A stretch of 64,000 bases of DNA. Source: Verrucomicrobiota bacterium. Its GTDB lineage: Bacteria > Verrucomicrobiota > Verrucomicrobiia > Verrucomicrobiales > Verrucomicrobiaceae. Positions 1 to 8,041 of this stretch are shown here, in pieces (the stretch's first letter is position 1; each line of letters begins with the position of its first letter). The stretch covers positions 86,890 through 150,889 of the forward strand of contig JANYCZ010000032.1 of NCBI GenBank assembly GCA_025360015.1. The letters run 5' to 3'. Under the pieces are notes generated by a model. That model was not told where the DNA came from. It ran no database searches and was given only the letters and a program-made list of their open reading frames with translations. The translations under genes and the position numbers were made by a program.

Positions 1-223
1 GAATTCGGATACTGATGAGATCACCTGAGGCAATGGTCTGGTTGTTGTCCAGTACGTCCATGGAGGACAACACGGCCGCACCGGCATTGACGGATCCGCC
101 CGTGGCCGCAGCCTGCCGAGCGGCCCTTCCTGACTGCTCAGGGATCCGAAATCCAGCATCTTGCGCTTTCAAACCTGTTACGGCAATGACAAGCAGAAGA
201 AACGACAGTGATGACTTTTTCAT
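1..223 (-). CDS. Polysaccharide export protein, Wza/poly_export type (3' part outside window)
   Basis: Only the first 74 codons are in the window; the gene runs off the left edge. The ATG at 223 opens with a clear signal peptide (MKKSSLSFLLLVIAVTGLKA, then QD). After a short linker comes LDNNQTIASGDLISIRI, the start of a poly_export (Wza) domain, whose family signature is a GD-x-[IL]-x-I-x-[IV] strand. Members form or gate the outer-membrane channel for exopolysaccharide. The gene lies 94 bp downstream of the outer-membrane barrel gene on the same strand, so the two probably form one export operon. SLBB domains would be expected in the missing part. The family call rests on about 17 residues plus the signal peptide, so it is good but not certain. 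Confidence 0.6.
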   Translation of the reverse strand, partial: MKKSSLSFLLLVIAVTGLKAQDAGFRIPEQSGRAARQAAATGGSVNAGAAVLSSMDVLDNNQTIASGDLISIRI

Positions 224-317
224 GATGATAGCGAATGATTTTTGACGTCCTCAGGCACCAAGGCCGGTCATGGCTTGGCTGGGATCAAAACTCATAGACC
301 AGTTACGATCCGTTTCG

Positions 318-2018
318 TTAGAAATTGTAATTGAGGCCCAAAATCACGCGGGTCTGGGTGGAATCCGCATTGGACTGCTTATAATTGGTAACGAAGTAAC
401 GATAGCCAAAGTTCACACCGGCCTTGGCGGTCAGGGTGTAGTTCAGATCAAACGAAAACCCGCTCTGGTCCGCATCCCTTCCGACCACTCCGGAATAGTC
501 CGCACGGCCAAAATGGTAGCCTGCGCCAGCCCGAAGCTTTGAAGTCAGCTGGTGCGTGTAATACAAGTCCACACCAAACTGAGTCAGTTTATACCCTGTC
601 CCTGGATAAGCGAGATTGGTGAAAGATGGATTGGCGTTTTCATAATAGCCTGAAACTGAGAAGCGGCCCCCCTTCCAAGCCACCATCGAGACACCGTAGT
701 TGACGAAGTCAGCCGTGATGAAGTTCGATGCCAGGTTGATGGAAGACTCATGTCCGACAGTCAATGTATGACTGAAACGAGCATTGAGCTGATTGGTGAT
801 GCTGAGATTGTAATAATAACCATTCAGGTTGGAATGGTCGCCAGGACCCGCAGGAGCAAAAACGGTGGGAGCATCGAATCTAAACTCCTGAATGCCACCC
901 GAGAGTTTGATGATGGTCGATTTGCCCAGCGGAACACTGACAAACGTACCCCAGTTAAACAGAGTGCCGTCATTCAATGTGGGTTTAATGTAGTTCAGGA
1001 AAGTGACCCCGCCTTCTGTTCCCAAAATCCAAGTCGCGGTCGGACTGTAGGTCAACGAAGCATGCAAAGTGTTCATGGTACGGCTGAACTGGCTGTTGGC
1101 ACTTCCCAACGCTTCGGACAGCGTGTTGGTGTAATTCGCAGCAAGCGCCCAAGCAGAGTTGATCTGCCAGTTGGCGGCGATACCAAAATCGTTCTGGAAC
1201 ACACCAAAGCTCGAATTGTTCCCCGCCCCCACGAATGCATTGTTCAGCGCAGGGCGCATGGACATGCGGTCATAGATGGTGATGTTCACCGGTCCAGCCT
1301 TGATATCAAAAGCAAGCGTCGTACCAGGCAGAACGTTGATCAGGTAATTGCCGTTGCCGTAGGCTGCGAGTTCCGGATGATTGAAATAGTGATCTATGCC
1401 GATGCCGCCGGTGAAGCTCAGCACGTTGTTCGGCGTAATCCGATAATTGGCGCTGATGTTAAACAGCGTGCTGCTGATCACGTCAGATACGGGGATCGCA
1501 GTACGACGAATGTTGCTGTTATACTCAAGGCTTTGATAGAGCCCGAGACCGATATTGACGGGGCCGAGCATCAGGTTGCGTTTGCCTGAAAGGAACGGAT
1601 CAGAGGTGTAGGTAGGAGCAAAATAGCTCAATGCCTGCGAGTACTGGCCTGAGTAAGTGGTATAATCACCCACGGAACGGGCTGCAAAGGCAGAACTGCC
1701 GCTTCGGACCGAAGGCTGGGATATCTGACGGTCAGAACGCAGCAATTGCTGAAGACTTTGGTACCCCTCCTGATCTTCTTGGCTGACGTAGGCCCCCTTC
1801 TCATAATCATAGACCACATCACCACTGCGAGCGGCGGACTCACTGGTCTTTTTCATCTGACCGGTGCGATTCCGAAGGTCATTGAAAAAGTTGCTGGTTT
1901 GTGACGGTGAGACCCCAAATTGAGCGTTCGAACGAAGCGGCAACAAGCAGCCGGCCGTAAGGGTAAGGCCCATCAGAAGAGCGTTGATGGGTATGGGGCG
2001 AGAGTGTTTGATCAGCAT
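318..2018 (-). CDS. Outer-membrane beta-barrel protein of an exopolysaccharide export locus
   Basis: 566 residues. The N-terminus has a signal peptide ending near SNA-QFG. Residues about 35-130 are a polar Gln/Ser-rich region. From about residue 140 to the end there are alternating amphipathic strands rich in Tyr, Gly and Asn (for example ANYRITPNNVLSFTGG and NFGYRYFV). The chain ends in LNYNF, and a terminal Phe is the usual BamA-recognised signature of outer-membrane barrels. The length suits a barrel of roughly 16-20 strands. It sits directly upstream of the Wza-like gene on the same strand, which suggests a role in secretion of an extracellular polysaccharide. I do not recognise a named family, and the exact function is inference from context. 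No clear Shine-Dalgarno sequence is visible before the ATG. Confidence 0.7.
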   Translation of the reverse strand: MLIKHSRPIPINALLMGLTLTAGCLLPLRSNAQFGVSPSQTSNFFNDLRNRTGQMKKTSESAARSGDVVYDYEKGAYVSQEDQEGYQSLQQLLRSDRQISQPSVRSGSSAFAARSVGDYTTYSGQYSQALSYFAPTYTSDPFLSGKRNLMLGPVNIGLGLYQSLEYNSNIRRTAIPVSDVISSTLFNISANYRITPNNVLSFTGGIGIDHYFNHPELAAYGNGNYLINVLPGTTLAFDIKAGPVNITIYDRMSMRPALNNAFVGAGNNSSFGVFQNDFGIAANWQINSAWALAANYTNTLSEALGSANSQFSRTMNTLHASLTYSPTATWILGTEGGVTFLNYIKPTLNDGTLFNWGTFVSVPLGKSTIIKLSGGIQEFRFDAPTVFAPAGPGDHSNLNGYYYNLSITNQLNARFSHTLTVGHESSINLASNFITADFVNYGVSMVAWKGGRFSVSGYYENANPSFTNLAYPGTGYKLTQFGVDLYYTHQLTSKLRAGAGYHFGRADYSGVVGRDADQSGFSFDLNYTLTAKAGVNFGYRYFVTNYKQSNADSTQTRVILGLNYNF

Positions 2019-2517
2019 GACGGGGAGAGAGTGGATCGGGAATTAAACGCTGATAGAAGCAATTTTAACAGCTTTTGTCCATACCAAATTTTTCTCGATT
2101 TCGCCACATTCCATCCCTTGATCTTCAATAACTTGCTCCATAGCGGGAGGGTTTGCCCCCTTCGCCCTTCCTTCAGTTGCTCTTAATGGCAGGCGACTTC
2201 ACTTTTCACGAATTCGCGTCCTGCGCTCAAATTCGAACTCGAGCTGAATCTCTCTTGAAGATGCTCGATCCCACGACCTGTGAGGGCAGTTTGCCTGCGG
2301 TGCCACAACGATTAAGCTGCGTAATTTGCTGAACAGCTTCCCGATTGGCATCCGTGTGGAATTGAAAGAATTCATGGAGCGTCTATGGTGATTAGATAAC
2401 TTTACTCATCTATATAGTGTTCATTATAACATGTTCAAATGAATTGTTGAGCTGCGCGAAATAACTCGGCGACGCCTCCTTGATTGACGCCGCTGTTTTA
2501 AAAGTGGATGGGCGTCT
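2019..2517. other. Intergenic region, about 500 bp, no supported gene
   Basis: This gap separates the divergent outer-membrane barrel gene (minus) and dCMP deaminase gene (plus), so it must hold both promoters. The stretch 2390-2445 is markedly AT-rich and contains TATAGT- and TATAAC-like hexamers that could be -10 elements for the rightward gene, but no convincing -35 partner was found. No ORF here looks like a real protein. Confidence 0.4.
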
Positions 2518-2985
2518 ATGTCCTTTAAAGCCCCTCCTGCCCCCGTGGCACGACTGTCCATACCGGAATATGCCATGGCGCTGGCCCATGTCGCCAGCCT
2601 GCGTTCAGAGGATCCGTTTCGGAAGGTGGGCGCGGTGGCCATTGATTTCGACAACCGCGTGATCGGCACTGCCTACAATGGCCTGGCCCCCGGTTACAAT
2701 GCCGACCCCGATTTTTGGGAAGATCGCGATGCACGCCGTAAATACATGCTGCATGCCGAGGTGAACCTATGCAGCCTTTTCACCCGTGGAAATGTCAGAC
2801 TCGTCGCCTGCACCACCAAGCCTTGCACCAGCTGTATGCAGATGCTCTGCGCCTACGGGGTGAAGGAAGTCTATTACCGCGACGATTATCCTGAATCCGA
2901 GGCCGATGCCATCGCCGGACGTTATGGCATCCCTTTGATTCAAGTTTCTGACTACCCGCAAGTCATTGCGGCGGGAGGGACGTAG
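2518..2985 (+). CDS. Deoxycytidylate (dCMP) deaminase family protein
   Basis: 155 residues, the usual length for this cytoplasmic zinc enzyme. It deaminates dCMP to dUMP to feed thymidylate synthesis. The zinc site is visible: H79-A-E81, where Glu is the catalytic proton shuttle, and the downstream pair in KPCTSC (C103, C106). The segment DPFRKVGAVAID is the conserved N-terminal substrate strand of this family. Other zinc-dependent deaminases share the HAE and PCxxC motifs, but the N-terminal part and the spacing fit dCMP/ComE-type enzymes best. The gene stands alone, between an AT-rich promoter region and a decayed sequence. Confidence 0.85.
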   Translation: MSFKAPPAPVARLSIPEYAMALAHVASLRSEDPFRKVGAVAIDFDNRVIGTAYNGLAPGYNADPDFWEDRDARRKYMLHAEVNLCSLFTRGNVRLVACTTKPCTSCMQMLCAYGVKEVYYRDDYPESEADAIAGRYGIPLIQVSDYPQVIAAGGT

Positions 2986-2988
2986 CCA

Positions 2989-3260
2989 CTACCGCGGTCT
3001 CACAGTGCCTGCACAATACTGCCCGTGAGAGGCCAGCGCCGCAGCGAAGATCTCCTGCGTAGCCGCTGCCTCCTCCACCGTGGCACAACCGCAGCGCCCC
3101 GCGAGCAAGCCCTCACGCGCCATGAGGTCCCGTCTTGAACGGCATGCCAAAGCCGGGACCCGTCTTCTTCCAAAACTGCTCCTTGCCGATATCAAACAGC
3201 ACAGTGTCTTCGGCTCCTTGGCGCTAAATCGCAGCCCGACGCCGTTCTTTTCATAGCACG
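2989..3260 (-). pseudogene. Possible decayed gene remnant (frameshifted)
   Basis: Two minus-strand reading frames give protein-like text that would join only through a frameshift. About 3210-3250 reads KNGVGLRFSAK. The next frame then reads from about 3210 down to 3117 (ending FGMPFKTGPHGA, then a stop), with DTVLFDIGKEQFWKKTG inside it. A third piece toward 2989 is Cys/Ala-rich. No intact ORF covers the region and I do not recognise the family. It could be chance. Confidence 0.2.
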
Positions 3261-3284
3261 TTCAAACGGCGCGTTCCCGTCCCA

Positions 3285-4307
3285 TCACTCGGCCGTCGTC
3301 GCGTTCTTCACCGCCAGTTCATGCTTCGCGAGCTTCAGATCCGCTGCCACCATGATCTGCACCAGTTCCTTGAACTTCACCTTGGGCTCCCAGCCCAGCT
3401 TCTTCCGGGCCTTGGCCGGATCCCCGATGAGAAGTTCCACCTCCGCCGGGCGTTCGTAGCGGGCGTCATATTTGACATGCTGCTCCCAGTCGAGCCCCAG
3501 CGCACCGAAGGTCTCCTGGACAAATTCCTTCACGCTGTGCGTCTCGTTCGTCGCGACCACGTAATCGTCCGGCTCATCCTGCTGGAGCATCATCCACATC
3601 ATTTCCACGTAGTCCTTCGCGTAGCCCCAGTCGCGCTTCGCGTCCATGTTTCCCAGGAAAAGCTTGTCCTGCAGGCCCATCTTGATGCGCGTGGCTGCAC
3701 GGGTGATCTTGCGCGTCACAAAGGTCTCCCCGCGGCGTGGCGACTCATGGTTGAAAAGAATGCCGCTGCTCGCGTGCAGGCCGTAGCTCTCGCGGTAGTT
3801 CACCGTCAGCCAGTGGCCGTACACCTTGGCGCAGGCGTAGGGGGAGCGCGGCCAGAAGGGCGTCGTCTCCACCTGCGGCACCGCCTGCACCTTGCCAAAC
3901 ATCTCCGACGAGGACGCCTGGTAAAAGCGCACCTTGCCCACCAGCCCCGTCTCGCGGATGGCTTCCAGAATGCGCTGCGTCCCCAGTCCCACGATGTCTC
4001 CCGTGCTCTCAGGCACGTCAAACGACACCCGCACATGGCTCTGGGCCCCTAAATTGTACACTTCGTCCGGCTTCAGCGCATAGAGCAGTTTCACCAGCGC
4101 CACCGAATCCATCAAATCCCCGTAATGCAAGTGCAGGTTCTTGGACGGCAGGTGGGACTCCGGCTCAAAAAGGTGCTGCAGCCGCCCGGTGTTAAAGCTG
4201 GAAGCACGACGGATGATCCCATGCACCTCATAGCCTTTTGCGAGCAGCAATTCCGTGAGGTAGGAGCCGTCCTGTCCTGTGATGCCGGTGATGAGCGCTT
4301 TCTTCAT
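3285..4307 (-). CDS. gmd: GDP-mannose 4,6-dehydratase
   Basis: 340 residues, the normal length for Gmd. This cytoplasmic SDR-type enzyme converts GDP-mannose to GDP-4-keto-6-deoxymannose, the precursor of GDP-fucose, GDP-rhamnose and related sugars for surface glycans. The N-terminal [10 protein letters not shown] is the NADP-binding glycine motif. [20 protein letters not shown] and the substrate-loop segment [16 protein letters not shown] are near-diagnostic of Gmd. The catalytic Ser/Glu region (ASSSEMFGK) and the YxxxK pair ([10 protein letters not shown]) are present. The product plausibly serves the exopolysaccharide locus at the left edge. The gene is monocistronic here and divergent from rpoZ. 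Confidence 0.96.
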   Translation of the reverse strand: MKKALITGITGQDGSYLTELLLAKGYEVHGIIRRASSFNTGRLQHLFEPESHLPSKNLHLHYGDLMDSVALVKLLYALKPDEVYNLGAQSHVRVSFDVPESTGDIVGLGTQRILEAIRETGLVGKVRFYQASSSEMFGKVQAVPQVETTPFWPRSPYACAKVYGHWLTVNYRESYGLHASSGILFNHESPRRGETFVTRKITRAATRIKMGLQDKLFLGNMDAKRDWGYAKDYVEMMWMMLQQDEPDDYVVATNETHSVKEFVQETFGALGLDWEQHVKYDARYERPAEVELLIGDPAKARKKLGWEPKVKFKELVQIMVAADLKLAKHELAVKNATTAE

Positions 4308-4438
4308 GTGTCAAATCGAGCGCCGATGAGACAGTACCGCCCCCGTTTCCGCAAGGGGAAAAGCAGGAACATAACAGTTGCACCCCACCCCACCCCCTTT
4401 ATTCTTTGCGCCCCCAATCCCAGCCCCAATTTCAATTT

Positions 4439-4651
4439 ATGAGAGCTGACCTCGTCGAACAAGCCGCGCTAATCATCAAAGATCACCCCATTCTGATCAA
4501 CATGGTCTCCAAGAGAGTCCGTCAGATCGCGGCGGGTCATGCCGTCCTCGTCGAGCGCCGTCCCGGCCTCCGTGAGGCCGATCTCGCCCTCCTGGAAATC
4601 ATTCAGGGCAAGATCACCATCGCCACCCCAGAGCAGCTGCAGCAGCGCTAG
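4439..4651 (+). CDS. rpoZ: DNA-directed RNA polymerase subunit omega
   Basis: 70 residues from the ATG at 4439. Omega binds beta-prime and assists assembly of RNA polymerase. The segment ILINMVSKRVRQIAAGH matches the conserved omega core (a helix with the SKRVRQ motif). It is followed by a short variable loop and DLALLEIIQGKI, which matches the conserved second helix. A longer reading frame starts upstream at 4406, but the added residues do not fit the family, so I chose the internal ATG. The gene lies 65 bp upstream of smpB on the same strand. Confidence 0.85.
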   Translation: MRADLVEQAALIIKDHPILINMVSKRVRQIAAGHAVLVERRPGLREADLALLEIIQGKITIATPEQLQQR

Positions 4652-4716
4652 GCCAGCTGCCCCATCCGGCAGAACCGCCAGTTCTTCGTTAACATCAGCG
4701 GTTCACCGCGCGACCC

Positions 4717-5178
4717 ATGTCCGAGATCGCCACGAACCGCAAAGCTGCGCGCGACTACCACATCCTCGAAAAATACGAGGCTGGCGTCGAGCTCCGCGGC
4801 ACCGAGGTCAAATCCATCCGCCTCGGGAAGCTCAATATCTCTGACGCCTTTGCCCGCGTGGATCGCGGCCAGGTCTGGCTCTATGGCTGTGACATCCAGA
4901 CCTACGAGAAGGCCAGCCACACCACCCACGAGCCCCGCCGCACCCGCCGGCTGCTGCTGCACAAGAACGAGATCATGAAGCTGCTCGCCCAGACGCAGCA
5001 AAAGGGCCTCGCCCTCCCCATCCTGCGCGCCTACTGGAAAGGCCACCACATCAAGATCGAGATCGGCGTCGGCAAAGGCAAGAACCACGGCGACCAACGC
5101 CAGGACCTCAAAGACAAAGCCGAAAACCGCGAAGCCGCCCGGACCGTGGCGAACTTCAATCAGAAGAACAAGCGGTAA
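4717..5178 (+). CDS. smpB: SsrA-binding protein SmpB
   Basis: 153 residues, the standard SmpB length. SmpB binds tmRNA and delivers it to stalled ribosomes for trans-translation. The opening NRKAARDYHILEKYEAGVEL, the segment GTEVKSIRLGKLNISDAF, the RRTRRLLLHKNEI stretch and the basic C-terminal tail beginning at KGKNHGDQRQDLK are all hallmark SmpB features. The tail is the part that inserts into the empty mRNA channel. The partner tmRNA gene (ssrA) was looked for in the flanks and not seen. The gene follows rpoZ and may be co-transcribed with it. Confidence 0.97.
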   Translation: MSEIATNRKAARDYHILEKYEAGVELRGTEVKSIRLGKLNISDAFARVDRGQVWLYGCDIQTYEKASHTTHEPRRTRRLLLHKNEIMKLLAQTQQKGLALPILRAYWKGHHIKIEIGVGKGKNHGDQRQDLKDKAENREAARTVANFNQKNKR

Positions 5179-5296
5179 GGGGCAGAGGGGAGAGCAAGCG
5201 TCTTCACGTGACCGCTTCGGCACCCATCGAATTTGTCGCGGAACACGTACTCGACAGATTCGTGGCCCTCCAATAGTTTGGCCCCTTTTACGCGCT

Positions 5297-6121
5297 ATGA
5301 GCCAACCAATATTCATGTTCGACGATAAAGATCCTGAGATGCAGCGGGCGTATCAGACAGCGCAAACAACCTTCCGCTACTTTTGGCGGGAGCTTTCGTG
5401 GGAGAGGCGGCGAATCGTCCCCGGCTTAGACTTGACGATGGTGAAGCTGCCGTTCACCGATGGCCCCCGAACGGATGGGAATTCGGACTTTGAGCACATG
5501 TGGATTGAAGACATCGGCTTCGATGGCGAATCGGTGAGCGGCACACTTTTGAACTCTCCGAACTGGCTAACCTCAGTGAGCAAGGGTGATGCTGTTTCAG
5601 TTCCCTTCGGGCATCTCACGGACTGGATGATGACGTCGGATGGCCGTGCGTATGGTGGATTCACGGTGAACCTGATGAGATCCAGAATGAGCAGCAGAGC
5701 GCGTGCTGAGCATGATCAGGCGTGGGGTCTTGATTTTGGCGAACCGGCTGACGTTCAGATTGAGATCAGGCGAGAACCCAAGCCCAAAGCAGGTTTTCTC
5801 GCCAGTCTGTTTGGAAAAGGATCGCGCAAGGAGGTGGTTCCAGAGGGTTTTCGAGACCATCCCATGTGCGTGAATATGATCCCGAAGATTGAGGCTCAAA
5901 TTCAGGCCGACCGGAGCACTGTCAACTATATGGGTGATGACGGTTGGACGTTGCTCCAGCAGGAGGCGCTTTCTGGCAACCTCGGAGTCGTGAAGATCTT
6001 ATTGGCCCATGGGGCAGATTCCTCCGCCCGCACTCCAAACGGGCACACGGCTGCTGAGCTTGCTCAGAAGATCGGCTGGGCAGAAATCGCAGACTATATC
6101 AATGGTCACACCAAGGCCTAA
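5297..6121 (+). CDS. DUF2314-like domain protein with C-terminal ankyrin repeats
   Basis: 274 residues. The N-terminal part (about 15-160) resembles DUF2314/YegJ-type domains: a FRYFWRELSWERRR entry helix, then VKLPFTD and GDAVSVPFGHLTDWM. The C-terminal 65 residues form an ankyrin-type unit (DDGWTLLQQEALSGNLGVVK, then LLAHGADSSARTPNGHTAAELA). No signal peptide is seen, so it is probably cytoplasmic. Base composition is less GC-rich than in flanking genes. The stop codon is embedded in GCCTAAC, the first box of an attC-like element, a typical arrangement for an integron gene cassette. Function is unknown; fusions of this domain to ankyrin repeats may have immunity-type roles, but that is speculation. 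Confidence 0.65.
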   Translation: MSQPIFMFDDKDPEMQRAYQTAQTTFRYFWRELSWERRRIVPGLDLTMVKLPFTDGPRTDGNSDFEHMWIEDIGFDGESVSGTLLNSPNWLTSVSKGDAVSVPFGHLTDWMMTSDGRAYGGFTVNLMRSRMSSRARAEHDQAWGLDFGEPADVQIEIRREPKPKAGFLASLFGKGSRKEVVPEGFRDHPMCVNMIPKIEAQIQADRSTVNYMGDDGWTLLQQEALSGNLGVVKILLAHGADSSARTPNGHTAAELAQKIGWAEIADYINGHTKA

Positions 6122-6213
6122 CAAAGTGCTGGCGCGAACGGCTCCCTCCAAGTTTACTCCACCGCGCGGCCTTTGCGCACGCTCCGTTTGCCGCTGACCT
6201 TGCTGCCGTTAGC
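6116..6213 (+). repeat. Candidate attC (integron cassette recombination) site
   Basis: A 98-bp element bounded by GCCTAAC (6116-6122, fits RYYYAAC) and GTTAGCC (6208-6214, close to GTTRRRY). The inner arms GCGCGAACGG and CCGTTTGCCGC can pair imperfectly, giving the extended hairpin with mismatches expected of attC sites. The stop codon of the preceding gene lies inside the first box. The GCTGACCTTG block before the second core resembles environmental attC sites as I recall them. No integron integrase is in the window. Confidence 0.45.
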
Positions 6214-6253
6214 CCTTCTTGCCAATGCGAAGGAGTCGAACATACCGGCGCAA

Positions 6254-6376
6254 ATGATACTCCTTTCCGGTAGCCACACTTCCCGATGGTCGTGCAGTCC
6301 CTGCACGCGGCGTTTGCTTTCTTGGAAGGGAAAATCAGTCAAACTTCCGGCCGCTGAAATTAACTTCGTGGCCTAA
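6254..6376 (+). CDS. Possible very short ORF (40 aa) after the attC-like site
   Basis: The ORF reads from ATG at 6254 to TAA at 6376. The stop codon again lies in GCCTAACAA, like the preceding gene, but no matching second core (GTTRRRY) follows. The protein has two Cys in WSCSPC and is otherwise featureless. It may be a cassette remnant or simply non-coding. An in-frame GTG-type extension to 6173 would start inside the attC-like hairpin. Confidence 0.15.
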   Translation: MILLSGSHTSRWSCSPCTRRLLSWKGKSVKLPAAEINFVA

Positions 6377-6407
6377 CAACCATCCCCTCGCAGAGAAACA
6401 ATGCCCC

Positions 6408-6797
6408 ATGAAGTCTCATCTTTCAGCCATTTGTGCCGTGCTGGGAATCGGCTTTGTTTTCACAAGCAGCCTCGCCGCCATACGCACCATCGTGGATGGG
6501 ATTTCTGCTTCTCGACAAGTCATGTCTTTGCCCGGCAGCGACCCTTCTCAACTTTCCGCAGTCATCGGCGAGACCATCATCGCTTTTATTAGCAGAGGAT
6601 TCATTGCGATCATCCCCGCCATGCTGATCTATCTGGCGCTTGTTCCACTCCGTGAGCGTGATCAATCCTTCTACACGGGCGCTCGACTGGCCAGCTATTG
6701 TTTGCTTGTCATGTTTCCATTTGGCACCCTCTGCGGCATCATCCTTCTCGTGATGTTACGCCGCCGTCGATTAGAGTTTGTCAGAGAACTCCACTGA
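6408..6797 (+). CDS. Small integral membrane protein of unknown function
   Basis: 129 residues with three or four hydrophobic segments: about 3-28 (SHLSAICAVLGIGFVFTSSL), 50-80 (VIGETIIAFISRGFIAIIPA, then MLIYLALV) and 95-118 (LASYCLLVMFPFGTLCGIIL). The last is followed by a positively charged end (MLRRRRLEF). It therefore sits in the inner membrane. I do not recognise the family. It lies in the same accessory patch as the ankyrin gene and the attC-like site. The ATG at 6408 is chosen because the membrane segment starts immediately after it. Confidence 0.55.
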   Translation: MKSHLSAICAVLGIGFVFTSSLAAIRTIVDGISASRQVMSLPGSDPSQLSAVIGETIIAFISRGFIAIIPAMLIYLALVPLRERDQSFYTGARLASYCLLVMFPFGTLCGIILLVMLRRRRLEFVRELH

Positions 6798-6864
6798 CCC
6801 GTTTGATCATTCGCCGGCGCTTTGCCCTTGGCTCTCCTGCCATTGCTGCTAGCATCCGCGCCTT

Positions 6865-7905
6865 ATGAATCGCAAACGCCTTGGCCGCACGGGTATCGTC
6901 GTCACTGACATCTGCATGGGAACCATGACCTTTGGTCTGCAGGCCGATGAGGAAACCTCCTTTGAAATCATGGACCGGGCTCTCGATGCGGGCATTGACT
7001 TCTTCGACACCGCTGAGCTTTACCCCGTGCCGCCGAGCGCGGAGCTGTTTGGCGGCACGGAGCAGATCGTGGGCAAATGGCTCAAAGGACAGAAGCGTGG
7101 CGAGATCATCATCGCCTCCAAGGTTACCGGGCCCGGCCATGGCTGGTTCCGCCCGCCGGTGCGCAATGGCTTCACGGCGCTGGACCGCCGCCAGATCTTC
7201 CAGGCCTGCGAGGACAGCCTGCGCCGCCTGCAGACGGATTACATTGACCTCTATCAGACGCATTGGCCAGACCACGGCATGCAGCAGGAGGAAACCCTCG
7301 GCGCGCTGACTGATCTCATCGACCAGGGCAAGATCCGCGCCTGGGGCGGCAGCAATGAAACCTGCTGGGGCGTGATGAAAAATCTCTGGGAGGCTGAGAA
7401 ACACGGCCTCGCCCGCATGGCCACGGTGCAGAACAATTTCTCCCTCATCAACCGCCGCTGCGAGAGCGAGCTGGCCCAAGTCTGTCGCAAGGAAGGCGTG
7501 AGCCTCCTGCCCTACTCGCCCCTGGGCGGCGGGGTGCTCTGCGGCAAATACAACAACGGCGCACTGCCTAAAGGCGCACGCTTCACCGACTACATCCAAA
7601 ACGGCGGCCCGCGCCAGAAGATGATGGCCGCGCGCTTCGTCAATGAGCGCAGCCTCGAAACCACCGCGCGCCTGCAAGTCATCGCCGCAGATCTCGGCGT
7701 CAGCGTCACCGCGCTAGCCCTCGCCTGGAGCAAGCAGCACGACTTCGTCGCTTCCACGATTGTGGGTGCTACAACGGTCGCGCAATTGAACGACAGCCTC
7801 GCCGCCGCCGATCTCGTGCTCAGTGCGGAAACACTCGCCCGCATCAATGAGATCGATGCTGCCATCCCCTGCGCGATGACGGAGGATGGCTTGCGGCGGC
7901 TGTAG
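6865..7905 (+). CDS. Aldo/keto reductase
   Basis: 346 residues, an NADP(H)-dependent (beta/alpha)8 oxidoreductase of the soluble AKR superfamily. The catalytic tetrad can be read: Asp48 in FFDTAELYP, Tyr53 in the same motif, Lys86 in IIIASKVTG, and His in [10 protein letters not shown]. The C-terminal cofactor segment [19 protein letters not shown] matches the family. The N-terminal [20 protein letters not shown] is typical of the Tas/YajO-like subgroup that acts on small carbonyls or sugars. The physiological substrate cannot be inferred. The gene precedes an MFS transporter by 136 bp. Confidence 0.92.
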   Translation: MNRKRLGRTGIVVTDICMGTMTFGLQADEETSFEIMDRALDAGIDFFDTAELYPVPPSAELFGGTEQIVGKWLKGQKRGEIIIASKVTGPGHGWFRPPVRNGFTALDRRQIFQACEDSLRRLQTDYIDLYQTHWPDHGMQQEETLGALTDLIDQGKIRAWGGSNETCWGVMKNLWEAEKHGLARMATVQNNFSLINRRCESELAQVCRKEGVSLLPYSPLGGGVLCGKYNNGALPKGARFTDYIQNGGPRQKMMAARFVNERSLETTARLQVIAADLGVSVTALALAWSKQHDFVASTIVGATTVAQLNDSLAAADLVLSAETLARINEIDAAIPCAMTEDGLRRL

Positions 7906-8041
7906 CCACGCTCGTCAGAGCGTGAGGGGTAGTTATTTTTCGAACCGCGAAAATGACATTGCGCTGCAGGCAGTCATTTGATGGAATCGCCGTGCGCGCT
8001 GCGTTTTCGCTCGTTCCGTTCTCTCATTCCCACTCCGACCC

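Noticed and set aside
6371..6379. GCCTAACAA as the start of a second attC site
   Set aside because: No GTTRRRY core or pairing arm within the following 150 bp.
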